Notes: generated from the letters alone by a model not told the origin. Shown: positions 16,972-27,556, counted from the stretch's first letter. The stretch is 64,000 bases of DNA from Lapillicoccus jejuensis (GCF_006715055.1 NZ_VFMN01000001.1:2728001-2792000); one strand, 5' to 3'. Numbers and translations are program-made.

Positions 16972-18476
16972 CAGTGCCCCGCCTCCGCCACCGTGTTGAG
17001 GATCCGCACGCCACGGAACAGCCCGGCCGGCGTCCCGTGGCTCGCCGCCGAGACCTGCCCCGGCTGCGCCTTGCCGCAGTTGAGCGCGCCCCCGCGGTAG
17101 AACGTCGCCGGCCCGCCCACCGCCTCCATCGAGCGCCAGAAGTCGGTCGTCGTCGCCTGGTACGCCACGTCGCGCACCTGCCCGGCCAGCCGCCCGCCCT
17201 CGATCCGGTAGAACCGCTGCCCGGTGAACTGGAAGTTGTAGCGCTGCATGTCGATCGACCACGAGTTGTCGCCGACGACGTAGATCCCGTCCTCGACCCG
17301 GGAGAGCAGCGCGTCCAGCCCGCCGCCGTCCGGGTCCGGCTGCAGCGACACGTTGACCATCCGCTGCAGCGGCACGTGCCGCGCGCTGTCGGCGTACGAC
17401 GCCCCGTTGCTGCGCCCGAGCCCGCGCAGCGCCGCCATCGCCCGGTCGGTCTGGTACCCGACCAGCACGCCGTCGCGCACGATGTCCCAGTGCTGCGCGG
17501 CGACCCCCTCGTCGTCCCAGCCGACCGACGCCAGCCCCCAGTCGGTGTCGCGGTCGCCGGTCACATGCATCGCCGGCGACCCGTAGGCGAACGTCCCCAG
17601 CTTGTCCGTCGTCGCGAACGACGTCCCGGCGTACGCCGCCTCGTACCCGAGCACCCGGTCCAGCTCGGTCGCGTGCCCGACCGACTCGTGGATCGTCAGC
17701 CACAGGTTCGACCCGTCGACCACCAGGTCGTAGACCCCCGGCCGCACCGACGGCGCCTTGACCTTCTCGCGCAGCAGCTCCGGCAGCTGCGCGACCTCGT
17801 CCTCCAACCCCGTCGACGGCGCGAGGACGTACTCCCAGCCCGCTGCCGCCGGAGGCGCCAGCGTCCGCATCGACTCGAACCCGCCCTGGGCCCGGTCGAC
17901 CGCCACCGCGCTGAGCACCGGGTGGATCCGCACCCGGGTCTGGGTCGTCGACGTCCCGAACGAGTCGGCGTAGAAGACGCTCTCGCGCGCGCTCTGCACC
18001 GACGCGTGCGTGGCGCTCACCCCGTCGCCGGCGGCGAGCCGCTCCGACAGGTCGACCAGCGTCGCCACCTTCTCGCCGTCGGCCACCGCGAACGGGTCGA
18101 GCTCGTACGGCGAGCTCCAGGTCACCCCCGCGTAGACCGGCTCGTCGGCCAGCTCGACCCGCTCGGTCGACACCGGCCGGCTCGCGACGGCGACCGCGAC
18201 GGCCCGCTCGGCCAGCCGTGGCGCCTCGTCGGTGGTCAGCGCCAGACCGGCCGCGAACCCCCAGCACCCGTCGTGGACGACGCGGACGGCCAGCCCGACG
18301 TCGACCGACGTCGCCGACGACTCGACCTCGAGGTCCTGCAGCGAGAGGTGGTGCCCGTGCAGCGACACGACGCGCAGCGCGGCGTACGACGCCCCCAGCT
18401 CCCGCGCCCGGGTGAGGGCGGCGTCGGCCAGGGCGGACAGGGGCAGGGCGAGGAACTCGGCGTCGACTCCGCTCAT
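16971..18476 (-). CDS. tldD: TldD zinc metalloprotease subunit
   Basis: This 501-aa TldD-family protein carries the zinc motif HESVGHATELD (HExxxH) near residue 266. The late NCGKAQPGQ segment supplies the conserved Cys/Gly region of the catalytic subunit. It is cytoplasmic and forms a heterodimer with the next gene product. The ATG at 18476 is preceded by a 28-bp gap after accE that contains a small hairpin (CCCACCC/GGGTGGG), so it may be transcribed with, or attenuated from, the carboxylase genes upstream. Confidence 0.92.
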   Translation of the reverse strand: MSGVDAEFLALPLSALADAALTRARELGASYAALRVVSLHGHHLSLQDLEVESSATSVDVGLAVRVVHDGCWGFAAGLALTTDEAPRLAERAVAVAVASRPVSTERVELADEPVYAGVTWSSPYELDPFAVADGEKVATLVDLSERLAAGDGVSATHASVQSARESVFYADSFGTSTTQTRVRIHPVLSAVAVDRAQGGFESMRTLAPPAAAGWEYVLAPSTGLEDEVAQLPELLREKVKAPSVRPGVYDLVVDGSNLWLTIHESVGHATELDRVLGYEAAYAGTSFATTDKLGTFAYGSPAMHVTGDRDTDWGLASVGWDDEGVAAQHWDIVRDGVLVGYQTDRAMAALRGLGRSNGASYADSARHVPLQRMVNVSLQPDPDGGGLDALLSRVEDGIYVVGDNSWSIDMQRYNFQFTGQRFYRIEGGRLAGQVRDVAYQATTTDFWRSMEAVGGPATFYRGGALNCGKAQPGQVSAASHGTPAGLFRGVRILNTVAEAGH

Positions 18477-18504
18477 GGCCCCACCCAACCACGGGTGGGT
18501 CGGG

Positions 18505-18717
18505 TCAGCGCGGCAGGCCGGAGGCGCGCCACCCGCCACGGCGGGGCCCGTACGACGACCCGAGGCCGCGCCCGGGTGCGCCCCACCGGGGCCGCGGCCC
18601 GGGGCGCCGCTCCTCGCCGTCGCCGGACAGCCCGGCGAGCAGGACGGCGACGACCGCCGCCAGCTCCTCGTCGGTCGGCTCCCCGCGCTCGACGCGCAGC
18701 ACCGGCTGCTCGCTCAC
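18505..18717 (-). CDS. accE: Acyl-CoA carboxylase epsilon subunit
   Basis: This 70-aa protein starts [30 protein letters not shown], the signature of actinobacterial AccE/PccE subunits, followed by an Arg/Gly/Pro-rich tail ending WRASGLPR. In mycobacteria and streptomycetes the epsilon subunit bridges the biotinylated alpha chain and the beta chain and raises carboxylase activity. The GTG start overlaps the stop of the beta-subunit gene by GTGA, so the two are coupled. Its size and position match accE5 next to accD5. Confidence 0.9.
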   Translation of the reverse strand: MSEQPVLRVERGEPTDEELAAVVAVLLAGLSGDGEERRPGPRPRWGAPGRGLGSSYGPRRGGWRASGLPR

Positions 18718-20357
18718 AGCGGGATGTTCCCGTGCTTCTTCGGCGGCAGCGACTCGCGCTTGGTGCGCAGCGCCCGCAGCGCCCGGGTGACGTTCATCCG
18801 CGTGTTCGACGGGGTGATGACGGTGTCGACGTAGCCGCGCTCGGCGGCGACGTACGGGTTGGCGAGCTGCTCCTCGTAGGCGGCGATGAAGTCCGCGCGG
18901 ACCTGCTCGACGTCGCGGCCCTCGGCCTCGGCGGCGGCGATCTCCTTGCGGTAGAGGATGTTCACCGCGCCCTGCGCGCCCATGACCGCGATCTGCGCGG
19001 TCGGCCACGCGAGGTTGATGTCGGCCCCGAGGTGCTTGGAGCCCATGACGTCGTACGCGCCGCCGTACGCCTTGCGGGTGATGACGGTGACGAGCGGCAC
19101 CGTCGCCTCGGCGTACGCGTAGAGCAGCTTGGCGCCGCGGCGGATGATGCCGTCCCACTCCTGGTCGGTGCCCGGCAGGAAGCCGGGCACGTCGACGAAG
19201 GTCAGCACCGGCACGTTGAACGCGTCGCAGGTGCGCACGAAGCGGGCCGCCTTCTCCGACGCGTCGATGTCCAGGCAGCCGGCGAACTGCATCGGCTGGT
19301 TGGCCACGACGCCGACGGGCAGACCGTCGACGCGGGCGAAGCCGGTGATGATGTTCGGCGCGAACAGCGCCTGCACCTCGAGGAAGTCGCCGTCGTCGAC
19401 GACGTGCCGCACGACCTCGTGCATGTCGTAGGGCTGGTTCGGCGAGTCGGGGATGACGGTGTCGAGGAACAGGTCGTCGTCGGTCACCGCGAGGTCGCCG
19501 TCCTGCTCGCCGTACGACGGCGGCTCCTCGAGGTTGTTCGACGGCAGGTAGGACAGCAGCGCCTTGACGTAGTCGATCGCGTCCTGCTCGTCGCTGCCCA
19601 TGTAGTGCGCGACCCCGGACTTCGTGTTGTGGGTCAGCGCGCCGCCGAGCTCCTCCATCGTCACGACCTCGCCGGTGACCGTCTTGATGACGTCGGGTCC
19701 GGTGATGAACATGTGCGACGTCTGGTCGACCATGACGGTGAAGTCGGTGATGGCCGGCGAGTAGACCGCCCCACCGGCGCACGGACCCATGACGATCGAG
19801 ATCTGCGGGACGACGCCGGAGGCGTGCACGTTGCGCCGGAAGATCTCGGCGTACAGACCGAGCGCGACGACGCCCTCCTGGATCCGCGCGCCGCCCGAGT
19901 CGTTGAGCCCGATGACGGGGCAGCCGATCTTCATGGCGAAGTCCATGACCTTGCAGATCTTCTCGCCGAAGACCTCGCCGAGCGACCCGCCGAAGACGGT
20001 GAAGTCCTGCGCGAACACGGCCACCTGGCGGCCGTCGACCGTGCCGTAGCCGGTGACGACGCCGTCGCCGTACGGGCGGTTGCGCTCCTGGCCGAAGGCG
20101 TACGAGCGGTGCCGCGCGTACTTGTCCATCTCGATGAAGGTGCCCTCGTCGAGGAGCATCTCGATCCGCTCCCGCGCGGTCCTCTTGCCCCGCGCGTGCT
20201 GCTTCTCGACGGCGCGCTCGGAGCCCGCGTGGGCGACCTCGGCGACCCGCCGCTTGAGGTCCGCGAGCTTGCCGGCGGTCGTGGCCAGGTCGGGGGCCTC
20301 GGGGGCCTCGGGGGCCTGGTCGGGCGCGTCGTCGGAGAGCGTGTCGACCTGCGTCAT
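18714..20357 (-). CDS. pccB: Propionyl-CoA carboxylase beta chain (AccD5/PccB type)
   Basis: This 547-aa carboxyltransferase has an acidic N-terminal extension, [13 protein letters not shown] and [13 protein letters not shown] in the first half, and [22 protein letters not shown] and [14 protein letters not shown] in the second. It ends with the family-typical KKHGNIPL. It carboxylates propionyl- or acetyl-CoA to supply methylmalonyl- or malonyl-CoA. It is coupled to accE and is divergent from birA, whose product would biotinylate the partner alpha subunit; only 25 bp separate the two starts. No biotin carboxylase gene is in the window. Confidence 0.95.
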   Translation of the reverse strand: MTQVDTLSDDAPDQAPEAPEAPDLATTAGKLADLKRRVAEVAHAGSERAVEKQHARGKRTARERIEMLLDEGTFIEMDKYARHRSYAFGQERNRPYGDGVVTGYGTVDGRQVAVFAQDFTVFGGSLGEVFGEKICKVMDFAMKIGCPVIGLNDSGGARIQEGVVALGLYAEIFRRNVHASGVVPQISIVMGPCAGGAVYSPAITDFTVMVDQTSHMFITGPDVIKTVTGEVVTMEELGGALTHNTKSGVAHYMGSDEQDAIDYVKALLSYLPSNNLEEPPSYGEQDGDLAVTDDDLFLDTVIPDSPNQPYDMHEVVRHVVDDGDFLEVQALFAPNIITGFARVDGLPVGVVANQPMQFAGCLDIDASEKAARFVRTCDAFNVPVLTFVDVPGFLPGTDQEWDGIIRRGAKLLYAYAEATVPLVTVITRKAYGGAYDVMGSKHLGADINLAWPTAQIAVMGAQGAVNILYRKEIAAAEAEGRDVEQVRADFIAAYEEQLANPYVAAERGYVDTVITPSNTRMNVTRALRALRTKRESLPPKKHGNIPL

Positions 20358-20382
20358 GGCCGTGACTCTAGCCTTGGGTCTC
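20358..20382. promoter_or_regulatory. 25-bp divergent promoter gap, pccB / birA
   Basis: Only 25 bp lie between the two start codons. A TAGCCT box at 20369-20374 ends eight bases before the birA GTG, so birA is likely leaderless. Promoter elements of each gene must extend into the other's coding region, which ties carboxylase and biotin-ligase expression together physically. I see no palindrome in the gap. Confidence 0.5.
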
Positions 20383-21210
20383 GTGGCTGACCTGGTCGAC
20401 GTCGACGCCCTGCGTGCGTCCTTCGTCACGCACCCCCCGACGACCGCCGGGGGGTCCGTGCGGTGGGTCGACGTGGAGCACCACGCGAGCCTGCCGTCGA
20501 CGAACCGACGCGCCCTCGAGCTGGCCCGGCCCGGGCTCGTCGTCCTCGCCGACCACCAGAGCGCCGGCCGCGGCCGGCTCGACCGCGGCTGGGAGTCGCC
20601 GGTCGGCGCCTCGCTCCTGCTGTCGGCCACCGTGCCGGTCCCGGCGACGGGGACCGGCTGGCTCCCGCTGCTCGCCGGCCTCGCCGTGGCCCGCGCGGTC
20701 CGCGAGGTCGCCGGGGTGCGGGCCGTGCTCAAGTGGCCCAACGACGTCCTGCTGCCGGCCGACGAGGACCGCAAGGTGTGCGGGGTGCTCTGCGAGCTCG
20801 GGAGCGCCCCGGGCCGCGCGCCGGTCGTCGTCGTGGGGATCGGCGTCAACCTCACCCAGGGGAGCGACGCGCTGCCGGTGCCCACCGCCACGTCGCTCGC
20901 CCTCGCGGGCGCCGGGTCGGTCGACCCGACGGCGCTCGCCGGCGCGGTCCTGCGCCACCTCGCGGTGGCCGTCGACGCGCTCGTGGCGGGCGGCGACGCG
21001 GCCGCCGCGGCGCGGGCGTCGTACCGCGGCGCGTGCGACACCCTCGGGCGGGAGGTGCGCCTGCAGCGGACCGGCGCCCCCGACGTCGTCGGCACCGCCG
21101 TCGACCTCGACGACGACGGCCGGCTCGTCCTGGAGACGGCGGCGGGGGAGCGGGGCGCGTGGGCGGCCGGCGACGTCGTCCACGCCCGCCGCGAGCCGGT
21201 GGGGCCGTGA
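20383..21210 (+). CDS. birA: Biotin--[acetyl-CoA-carboxylase] ligase
   Basis: This 275-aa protein has [12 protein letters not shown], the biotin-ligase loop [17 protein letters not shown] (GRGRxGR-W variant), LKWPNDVLL and KVCGVLCEL, then a C-terminal SH3-like domain. It activates biotin as biotinyl-AMP and attaches it to the carboxylase biotin domain. There is no N-terminal DNA-binding helix-turn-helix, so unlike the E. coli protein it is not a repressor. The GTG at 20383 follows a TAGCCT box. The next gene overlaps it by GTGA. Confidence 0.93.
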   Translation: MADLVDVDALRASFVTHPPTTAGGSVRWVDVEHHASLPSTNRRALELARPGLVVLADHQSAGRGRLDRGWESPVGASLLLSATVPVPATGTGWLPLLAGLAVARAVREVAGVRAVLKWPNDVLLPADEDRKVCGVLCELGSAPGRAPVVVVGIGVNLTQGSDALPVPTATSLALAGAGSVDPTALAGAVLRHLAVAVDALVAGGDAAAAARASYRGACDTLGREVRLQRTGAPDVVGTAVDLDDDGRLVLETAAGERGAWAAGDVVHARREPVGP

Positions 21211-22370
21211 CCGACGAGCCCCCGGGCAGCCGCTCCGGCCGCCGGCCGCGGCCCTCCGACGCCCTCGCGCCCGACCCGGACCCGGACGACATCGCCGCCG
21301 CGCTGCTCGGGCGCCCCCGCAGCCTCGGTCGCCGCGACGTCTCCGCCGGCGCCGAGGTCTCGCTGCTCAGCGCGCGCAAGCTGTGGCACGCGCTGGGCTT
21401 CCCCGTCGTCACCAACGACGACCCCGTCTTCACCGAGGCCGACGTCTACGCGCTGCGCAGCGTCGCCCGGATGGTGCGCGAGGGCGACATGGACGAGACG
21501 ACCGTCCTCGCCCACACCCGCGCCTTCGCCCGCACCGCCGACCGGCTCGCCGCCTGGCAGGTGCAGCTCGTCGCCGAGTCCATCGCCGGCGACGACGAGG
21601 ACCTCGACCCCGCCGACGCGGCCCTGGGCACCGGCCCGCTCGCCGTCCCCGACGTCGCGACGGCCAAGGCCGTCGCCGTCCGGCTGGTCGACCTCGTCGA
21701 CGAGCTCGAGCCGCTGCTCGTCTACGCCTGGCGCCGCCACCTCACCGACGCCATCTCGCGCATGATCCAGGACGCCGAGCCCAGCGTCGACGAGCACGGG
21801 ATGTGGCGGCACATCGGCTTCGCCGACCTGGTGAGCTTCACCTCGGTGGTCCGCCGGCTGTCCGAGCGGCAGCTCGCCGAGCTGGTCAAGCGGTTCGAGA
21901 TCCTCACCTCCGACATCGTCACCGCGCACGGCGGGCGGATCATCAAGACCGTCGGCGACGAGATCCTCTTCTCCAACCGCGAGGCGGCCCCGGCCGCGGC
22001 CACCGCGCTCGACCTCGTCGACGCGATGACCGGCGACGAGGTGCTGCCCGAGGTGCGGGTGGGGATGGCCGCCGGCCCCGTCCTGTCCCGGCTCGGCGAC
22101 ATCTTCGGCACGACGGTCAACCGGGCGTCGCGGCTGACCGCCATCGCGCACCCGTCGGCCGTCGTCGTCGACAGCCGGATGGCCGCGGAGCTCGACAGCG
22201 TCTCCGGGTTCGCCCTGCGTCCCCTGCGCCGGCGGGCGCTGCGGGGGGTCGGGGAGGTCAAGCCGTACGTCCTGCTGCGCTCCAGCGTCGAGACGCGCAC
22301 CCTCGGACCCGAGGCGGGTGGCGGGGCCCCCGGCGGGGCGACGTCCCCTTCGCCCCCGTCCGTCCCCTAG
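21207..22370 (+). CDS. Class III adenylate cyclase with autoregulatory N-terminal domain
   Basis: This 387-aa protein has an N-terminal helical regulatory domain, about residues 45-190, like the pH-sensing module of mycobacterial Rv1264-type cyclases. A cyclase homology domain follows. The metal Asp residues lie in [10 protein letters not shown] (D207) and KTVGDEILF (D251). The adenine-specifying Lys (K247) and Asp (in GDIFG) and the transition-state Asn and Arg in TTVNRASRL are all present. It should therefore be an active homodimeric adenylate cyclase making cAMP. It is soluble, with no membrane span. It is translationally coupled to birA, and its stop codon forms part of the promoter box of the next response regulator. 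Confidence 0.9.
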   Translation: MTDEPPGSRSGRRPRPSDALAPDPDPDDIAAALLGRPRSLGRRDVSAGAEVSLLSARKLWHALGFPVVTNDDPVFTEADVYALRSVARMVREGDMDETTVLAHTRAFARTADRLAAWQVQLVAESIAGDDEDLDPADAALGTGPLAVPDVATAKAVAVRLVDLVDELEPLLVYAWRRHLTDAISRMIQDAEPSVDEHGMWRHIGFADLVSFTSVVRRLSERQLAELVKRFEILTSDIVTAHGGRIIKTVGDEILFSNREAAPAAATALDLVDAMTGDEVLPEVRVGMAAGPVLSRLGDIFGTTVNRASRLTAIAHPSAVVVDSRMAAELDSVSGFALRPLRRRALRGVGEVKPYVLLRSSVETRTLGPEAGGGAPGGATSPSPPSVP

Positions 22371-22380
22371 CATCGGCGGC

Positions 22381-23055
22381 ATGACGCGCGTGCTGCTCGC
22401 CGAGGACGACCCGGCGATCTCCGAGCCGCTGGCCCGGGCGCTGCGCCGCGAGGGGTACGACGTCGACGTCCGTCCCGACGGGCGCGCCGCCCTCGAGGGG
22501 GCCCGCGAGAACCCCGACCTCGTCGTCCTCGACCTCGGCCTGCCCTTCGTCGACGGCCTCGAGGTGTGCCGCCGGATCCGCGCCGACGGGCGCACCGTCC
22601 CCGTCCTCATCCTCACGGCCCGCGCCGACGAGGTCGACACCGTCGTCGGGCTCGACGCCGGCGCCGACGACTACGTCACCAAGCCGTTCCGGCTCGCCGA
22701 GCTGCTCGCCCGGGTGCGGGCGCTGCTGCGCCGCAACCCCGCCGAGAGCGCGCCGGCCAGCGACCTGCTGCGGATCGACCCGGAGGGGCGCCGGGCCTGG
22801 TTCAAGGACGAGGAGCTGCACCTGACGGCCAAGGAGTTCGACCTGCTGCGGGTGCTCGTGCGCGAGCAGGGCAAGGTCGTCTCGCGCGAGCAGCTGATGC
22901 GCGAGATCTGGGAGACCGCCTGGTTCGGCTCGACCAAGACCCTCGACATGCACATCAGCGTCCTGCGCCGCAAGCTCGGTGACGACGCGGCGCAACCGCA
23001 GTACATCTCCACCGTGCGCGGCGTCGGCTTCCGGTTCGAGCGCCCCGAGGGCTGA
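22381..23055 (+). CDS. OmpR-family response regulator
   Basis: This 224-aa protein has a receiver domain with the acidic pocket (LLAEDDP), the phospho-acceptor Asp in VVLDLGLP, Thr in LILTARAD and Lys in VTKPFRLAE. An OmpR winged helix follows, with [13 protein letters not shown] and [10 protein letters not shown]. It is activated by the kinase encoded directly downstream. A TAGCAT box at 22368-22373 ends seven bases before the ATG, and no ribosome site is visible, so the mRNA is probably leaderless. Its position next to cyclase, GtrA and pur genes does not reveal the stimulus. Confidence 0.93.
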   Translation: MTRVLLAEDDPAISEPLARALRREGYDVDVRPDGRAALEGARENPDLVVLDLGLPFVDGLEVCRRIRADGRTVPVLILTARADEVDTVVGLDAGADDYVTKPFRLAELLARVRALLRRNPAESAPASDLLRIDPEGRRAWFKDEELHLTAKEFDLLRVLVREQGKVVSREQLMREIWETAWFGSTKTLDMHISVLRRKLGDDAAQPQYISTVRGVGFRFERPEG

Positions 23056-23056
23056 C

Positions 23057-24082
23057 GTGCGCCCGCTGCTCGTCCGCTCCGTCCTCGTGGGGGCGGGGCT
23101 CGCGGCGCTCGTCGTGGCCGTGCCCACCGCGGCCGCGCTGGTCTGGGCCCAGGGCCCGGGCCGCTCGCTCGTGTCCGGCTGGCTCGACCTCGGGCTGGTC
23201 GGGGTGTGGGGACCGGCCGCCCTGCTCGCCCTCGTCCTGCTCGCGCTGCTCGCCGCCTCCGTCGTCACCCAGCGGTGGGTCGCCGACGTCGTCCGACCGC
23301 TCGAGCGGCTCGCCGAGGCGGCGGAGCGGCTGGCCCAGGGCCGCACCGACCTCGATGCCGTCGACTCGGGCGTGCCCGAGATCGACCGCGTGTCCGCGGT
23401 GCTCGTGCGCAGCGCCCGCGACGGGCGCAAGTCGCTGGCCGCCGAGCGCGACTTCGCCTCGGACGCCTCGCACCAGCTGCGCACCCCGCTCACGGCCCTG
23501 CTCATGCGGCTCGAGGAGATCTCCGAGACCGACGACCCGGGCGTGGTCAAGGAGGAGGCGACGATCGCCATCGACCAGGTCGAGCGGCTGACCAAGGTCG
23601 TCGACGACCTGCTCATGCGCTCCCGGCGGGGGAACGACGCCCCGCGGCCCGAGGTCTCGCTCGACTCGGTCATCGCCGCGCTCCAGCGCGAGTGGCAGCC
23701 GGCCTTCGAGCAGGCGCGGCGCAGCGTGCGCGTCCACGGCGAGCGCGGCCTCGTCGTCAAGGCGACGCCGGTGGCCCTCAGCCAGGTGCTGAGCACGCTG
23801 CTGGAGAACTCGCTCGTCCACGGCCGCGGCACCGTCGACGTCCAGGCCCGGCGCAGCGGGCCGTCGGTCGTCATCGAGGTGAGCGACCAGGGCGACGGCG
23901 TGCCGGCCGCGATCGCCCCGCACATCTTCGAGCGGTCGGTCAGCAGCGGGAAGGGCAGCTCGACCGGACTCGGTCTGGCGCTGGCCCGCGACCTCGCCGA
24001 GTCCAACGGCGGCCGGCTCGACCTCGTCGCCACCCAGCCCGCCCGCTTCGCGCTCTTCCTCTCCGAGGCCGAGCAGCGCTGA
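23057..24082 (+). CDS. Sensor histidine kinase
   Basis: This 341-aa kinase has two membrane spans (about residues 5-25 and 45-70) enclosing only a short extracytoplasmic loop, then HAMP (VVRPLERLAEAAERLA), a HisKA dimerisation helix with the phospho-His in ASDASHQLRTPLTALLM, and the ATPase domain (LLENSLVHG, DQGDGVP, GLGLALARDLAE). It phosphorylates the response regulator one base upstream. The small sensor loop suggests it detects a membrane or envelope cue rather than a large ligand. The GTG at 23057 immediately follows the regulator stop. Confidence 0.92.
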   Translation: MRPLLVRSVLVGAGLAALVVAVPTAAALVWAQGPGRSLVSGWLDLGLVGVWGPAALLALVLLALLAASVVTQRWVADVVRPLERLAEAAERLAQGRTDLDAVDSGVPEIDRVSAVLVRSARDGRKSLAAERDFASDASHQLRTPLTALLMRLEEISETDDPGVVKEEATIAIDQVERLTKVVDDLLMRSRRGNDAPRPEVSLDSVIAALQREWQPAFEQARRSVRVHGERGLVVKATPVALSQVLSTLLENSLVHGRGTVDVQARRSGPSVVIEVSDQGDGVPAAIAPHIFERSVSSGKGSSTGLGLALARDLAESNGGRLDLVATQPARFALFLSEAEQR

Positions 24083-24117
24083 GCGCCTCGCCCGGACGGC
24101 GTCGTTACGCTGTCCCG

Positions 24118-24696
24118 GTGCGGCGGCTGCGTGACTACCTCTTCGTGCGGCACCGCCGCAACTGGGTGCTCCTCACCCGTTTCGCGCTCGTCGGTCTGAC
24201 CGGCGTCGTCGTCAACCTGCTCGTGCTCGTCGTCCTGCGACGGCTCGGCCCGCCGGTGGACGATGCGCTCGTGGCCCTGCCCCCCACCCGGTACAGCGTG
24301 CGGTGGTACCACCTGTACTCCACGCTCGCGTTCCTCGCGGCCAACCTCTGGAACTTCCAGCTCAACCGGTCGTGGACCTTCCGCAGCGCCCACCACCGTG
24401 GCTGGCGCCGGGAGTACGGCCCCTTCCTGCTCATCGGCTTCGCCGGGCAGCTGGTGGGGCTCGTCCTCCTCACGCTGCTCATGCACCCCGAGTCGCCGGT
24501 CCACCTCCCCACCCACGTCCTCGACGACTCGACCGGACTGCGCACCCGCCTCTACTGGGCCCAGCTCGTCGTCATCGTCGTCGTGACCCCGCTCTCCTTC
24601 GTGCTCAACAAGGTGTGGACCTTCGCCGCCGTCCGTGCCGCCGCGGGGGTGCCTCCGACACCACCGCGCGCGGGCGCGGGCCGCACCGGTCGATAG
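24118..24696 (+). CDS. GtrA-family membrane protein
   Basis: This 192-aa protein has four hydrophobic segments arranged as in GtrA flippase-like proteins. Conserved motifs include FALVGLTGVVVNLLV in helix 1, ANLWNFQLNRSWTF after helix 2 and SFVLNKVWTF after helix 4. GtrA proteins are thought to help move polyprenyl-phosphate sugars across the membrane for envelope glycosylation. A TACGCT box ends six bases before the GTG, so it is probably leaderless. A GtrA gene next to purK also occurs in mycobacteria (Rv3277 beside purK). Confidence 0.9.
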   Translation: MRRLRDYLFVRHRRNWVLLTRFALVGLTGVVVNLLVLVVLRRLGPPVDDALVALPPTRYSVRWYHLYSTLAFLAANLWNFQLNRSWTFRSAHHRGWRREYGPFLLIGFAGQLVGLVLLTLLMHPESPVHLPTHVLDDSTGLRTRLYWAQLVVIVVVTPLSFVLNKVWTFAAVRAAAGVPPTPPRAGAGRTGR

Positions 24697-24707
24697 GCTG
24701 GCTGGCC

Positions 24708-25943
24708 GTGGCTGGACCTCAACGCGCACCCGGTGGTTTCCCCGTCGTCGGCGTCATCGGTGGCGGCCAGCTCGCCCGGATGATGCAGGGCCCCGCCGTC
24801 GAGCTCGGCGTCCAGCTGTCCGTGCTGGCCGAGGCGCCCGACGCCGCCGCGGCGCTCGTCATCCCCTCCGCGCCGGTGGGCGACCACCGCGACGTCGAGG
24901 CGGTGCGCGCCTTCGCGCGCACCTGCGACGTCGTCACCTTCGACCACGAGCACGTGCCGCCGGACGTCCTCGACGCGCTCGTCGCGGACGGCGTCGCGCT
25001 GCACCCGAGCCCGCAGGCGCTGCGCTTCGCCCAGGACAAGCTCGCCATGCGCGAGCGGCTCACCACCCTCGGGCTGCCCTGCCCCCGGTGGGCCGCGGCG
25101 CACGACGCGGACGCGGTCCGAGCGTTCGGTGACGAGGTCGGCTGGCCGGTCGTCGCCAAGACCCCGCGCGGCGGGTACGACGGCAAGGGCGTGCGGGTGG
25201 TCGACGGCCCGGACCGGGTCGACGAGCTGTCCGACTGGTTGCAGGAGGCCGGGCGCCCGGGCCCGCTCGAGGGCGGTGTGCTGCTCGAGGAGAAGGTCGC
25301 CTTCACCCGCGAGCTGGCCGTCCTCGTCGCGCGCAGCCCCAGCGGGCAGGCCGCGGCGTGGCCGGTCGTCGAGACCGTGCAGGTCGACGGCATCTGCACC
25401 GAGGTCCTCGCGCCCGCGCCGGGCCTCGACGGCGACCTCGCCGCCCGGGCCACCGAGACCGGGCTGCGGATCGCGGGCGAGCTCGGGGTCACCGGCGTCC
25501 TCGCCGTCGAGCTGTTCGAGGTGCCGGGCGCGCCGGGTGAGCAGGGGGGCGACGGGGCGTCGTACGTCGTCAACGAGCTGGCGATGCGGCCGCACAACAG
25601 CGGGCACTGGAGCATGGACGGCGCGGTGACCGGCCAGTTCGAGCAGCACGTGCGGGCGGTGCTCGACCTGCCGCTCGGCGACCCGTCGGCGCGCTCGGCG
25701 TGGACCGTCATGGCCAACGTCCTCGGCGGCGACCAGCCGGGCGACGAGGAGCTGTACCCCGCCTACCGCCACGTCATGGCCCGCGACCCCGGGGTCAAGG
25801 TGCACCTCTACGGCAAGGGCGTGCGGCCCGGCCGCAAGATCGGGCACGTCAACGTGTCCACCGCCGACGCGGACGGCCTCGCCGCCGCCCGCGAGCGGGC
25901 GACCCACGCCGCCCACTACCTGAGAGGGACCGTCCGTGAGTGA
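24708..25943 (+). CDS. purK: N5-carboxyaminoimidazole ribonucleotide synthase
   Basis: This 411-aa ATP-grasp enzyme has the N-terminal [13 protein letters not shown] signature, [20 protein letters not shown] (ATP-binding loop), [14 protein letters not shown] and the C-terminal [17 protein letters not shown]. It converts AIR, ATP and bicarbonate to N5-CAIR in purine synthesis. The GTG at 24708 is preceded by TAGGCT with 8 nt between and no ribosome site. purE overlaps its end by eight bases, so the two successive enzymes are coupled. Confidence 0.95.
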   Translation: MAGPQRAPGGFPVVGVIGGGQLARMMQGPAVELGVQLSVLAEAPDAAAALVIPSAPVGDHRDVEAVRAFARTCDVVTFDHEHVPPDVLDALVADGVALHPSPQALRFAQDKLAMRERLTTLGLPCPRWAAAHDADAVRAFGDEVGWPVVAKTPRGGYDGKGVRVVDGPDRVDELSDWLQEAGRPGPLEGGVLLEEKVAFTRELAVLVARSPSGQAAAWPVVETVQVDGICTEVLAPAPGLDGDLAARATETGLRIAGELGVTGVLAVELFEVPGAPGEQGGDGASYVVNELAMRPHNSGHWSMDGAVTGQFEQHVRAVLDLPLGDPSARSAWTVMANVLGGDQPGDEELYPAYRHVMARDPGVKVHLYGKGVRPGRKIGHVNVSTADADGLAAARERATHAAHYLRGTVRE

Positions 25944-26475
25944 CCCCCAGCCGCTCGTCGGCATCGTCATGGGCAGCGACAGCGACTGGCCCGTCATGGA
26001 GCAGGCCGCGCTCGCGCTCGACGAGCTCGGCGTGCCCTACGAGGCCGACGTCGTCTCGGCGCACCGGATGCCGCAGGAGATGCTCGCCTACGGCCAGCAG
26101 GCCGCCGAGCGCGGCCTGCGCGTCATCGTCGCCGGCGCCGGCGGCGCCGCGCACCTGCCCGGGATGCTCGCCGCGGTGACGCCGCTGCCGGTCATCGGTG
26201 TCCCCGTGCCGCTGAGGTACCTCGACGGGATGGACTCGCTGCTCTCCATCGTCCAGATGCCGGCCGGGGTGCCGGTCGCGACCGTCTCGGTCGGCGGGGC
26301 GCGGAACGCCGGCCTGCTCGCCGCCCGGATCCTCGGCGCGGGGGAGGGCGAGGACGCGAGACGCCTGCGCGAGGCGATGGTCGCCTTCCAGGCCGACCTG
26401 CGCGACCGGGCGCACGCCAAGGGCGCGGCGCTGCGCGAGCGGCGCACGGGTGCCGGGGGTCCGGCGCGCTCGTAG
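25936..26475 (+). CDS. purE: N5-carboxyaminoimidazole ribonucleotide mutase
   Basis: This 179-aa class I PurE has [13 protein letters not shown] and VVSAHRMPQ with the catalytic His, [12 protein letters not shown] and [17 protein letters not shown], in normal order. It rearranges N5-CAIR, the PurK product, to CAIR. The GTG at 25936 ([11 protein letters not shown]) overlaps purK by eight bases. Its stop codon TAG is the first part of a TAGGGT box (26474-26479) that may promote the next gene. Confidence 0.95.
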   Translation: MSDPQPLVGIVMGSDSDWPVMEQAALALDELGVPYEADVVSAHRMPQEMLAYGQQAAERGLRVIVAGAGGAAHLPGMLAAVTPLPVIGVPVPLRYLDGMDSLLSIVQMPAGVPVATVSVGGARNAGLLAARILGAGEGEDARRLREAMVAFQADLRDRAHAKGAALRERRTGAGGPARS

Positions 26476-26535
26476 GGTGAGGGACGCGGCCCCCACCGGG
26501 CGCACCCCACACAGTGTGAGAGAAGGCGACACCCC

Positions 26536-27555
26536 TTGCGTTTCGGTCTCTTCATCCCCCAGGGCTGGCGGCACGACCTCGTCGGCATCGACCCGTCCCA
26601 GCACTGGGGCACCATGCTCGGTCTGGCCACCCGCGCCGACGAGAACCCCGACTGGGAGTCGATCTGGGTCTACGACCACTTCCACACCGTCCCGGTCCCC
26701 TCGCAGGAGGCGACGCACGAGGCGTGGTCGCTCATGGCGGCGTACGGCGCCGCGACCTCCCGGGTGCGCCTGGGCCAGATGTGCACCTGCATGGCGTACC
26801 GCAACCCCGCCTACCTGGCCAAGGTCGCCGCGACGATCGACGTCGTCAGCGGCGGCCGGGTCGAGATGGGCATCGGCGCGGGCTGGTACGAGCACGAGTG
26901 GCGCGCCTACGGCTACGGCTTCCCGAAGGCCGGTGACCGGCTCGGCGCGCTGCGCGACGGCGTCGAGATCTTCCGGCAGATGTGGACGCAGGGGAGCGCG
27001 ACGCATGCGGGCAAGTACTACACGGTCGACGGCGCGATCTGCTCGCCGCGGCCGCTGCAGGGCACGTCGTCCCCGGGCTCGAGCGACAACGGCATCCCCA
27101 TGTGGGTGGCCGGCGGCGGCGAGAAGGTGACGCTCAAGATCGCGGCGGAGTACGGCGACTACACGAACTTCGACGGCTCCCTCGAGGGGTTCGTGCACAA
27201 GAGCGAGGTCCTCGAGGGCCACTGCCGGGACCTCGGTCGCGACTTCGGCTCGATCGTGCGCTCGGCCAACTACAACGTCGTCATCGGCGAGACCGAGAAG
27301 GACGTGCAGGACCGGATCGACTGGACGCGCGACCACTACCTCAAGGCCGGCATCCCGCAGGACGTCGTCGACGGGCAGGTCGAGGGGCTGCGCACCGGCC
27401 CCGCCGTCGGCACCCCGGAGCAGATCGTCGAGTCGCTCACGGCGTTGCAGGACAAGGGGATGACCTACGCCATCACCTACTTCACCGAGGCGGCGTACGA
27501 CACCTCCGGCATCGAGCTGTTCGAGCGCACCGTCGTCCCCGAGCTGCGCGGCTGA
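26536..27555 (+). CDS. LLM-class F420-dependent oxidoreductase
   Basis: This 339-aa luciferase-like TIM-barrel protein starts at a TTG (LRFGLFIPQGWR) preceded by GAGAGAAGG with about nine bases between. Landmarks are WVYDHFHTV, RVRLGQMCTCMAYRNPAYLAKVAATIDVVSGGR, IGAGWYEHEWRAYGY and a C-terminal GTPEQIVESL. This subfamily usually uses F420H2 to reduce or modify small substrates; the substrate is unknown. An fbiC gene in the same window supports an F420 cofactor rather than FMN. It is followed at 1 bp by an SDR gene, so the two probably form an operon. Confidence 0.9.
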   Translation: MRFGLFIPQGWRHDLVGIDPSQHWGTMLGLATRADENPDWESIWVYDHFHTVPVPSQEATHEAWSLMAAYGAATSRVRLGQMCTCMAYRNPAYLAKVAATIDVVSGGRVEMGIGAGWYEHEWRAYGYGFPKAGDRLGALRDGVEIFRQMWTQGSATHAGKYYTVDGAICSPRPLQGTSSPGSSDNGIPMWVAGGGEKVTLKIAAEYGDYTNFDGSLEGFVHKSEVLEGHCRDLGRDFGSIVRSANYNVVIGETEKDVQDRIDWTRDHYLKAGIPQDVVDGQVEGLRTGPAVGTPEQIVESLTALQDKGMTYAITYFTEAAYDTSGIELFERTVVPELRG

Positions 27556-27556
27556 C

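Noticed and set aside
20358-20382. BirA acting as repressor of pccB through the shared gap
   Set aside because: This BirA lacks the N-terminal helix-turn-helix, and the gap holds no palindrome.
26508-26518. CACACAGTGTG palindrome before the LLM oxidoreductase
   Set aside because: Only 11 bp, no regulator gene adjacent and no second copy; too short to claim as an operator.
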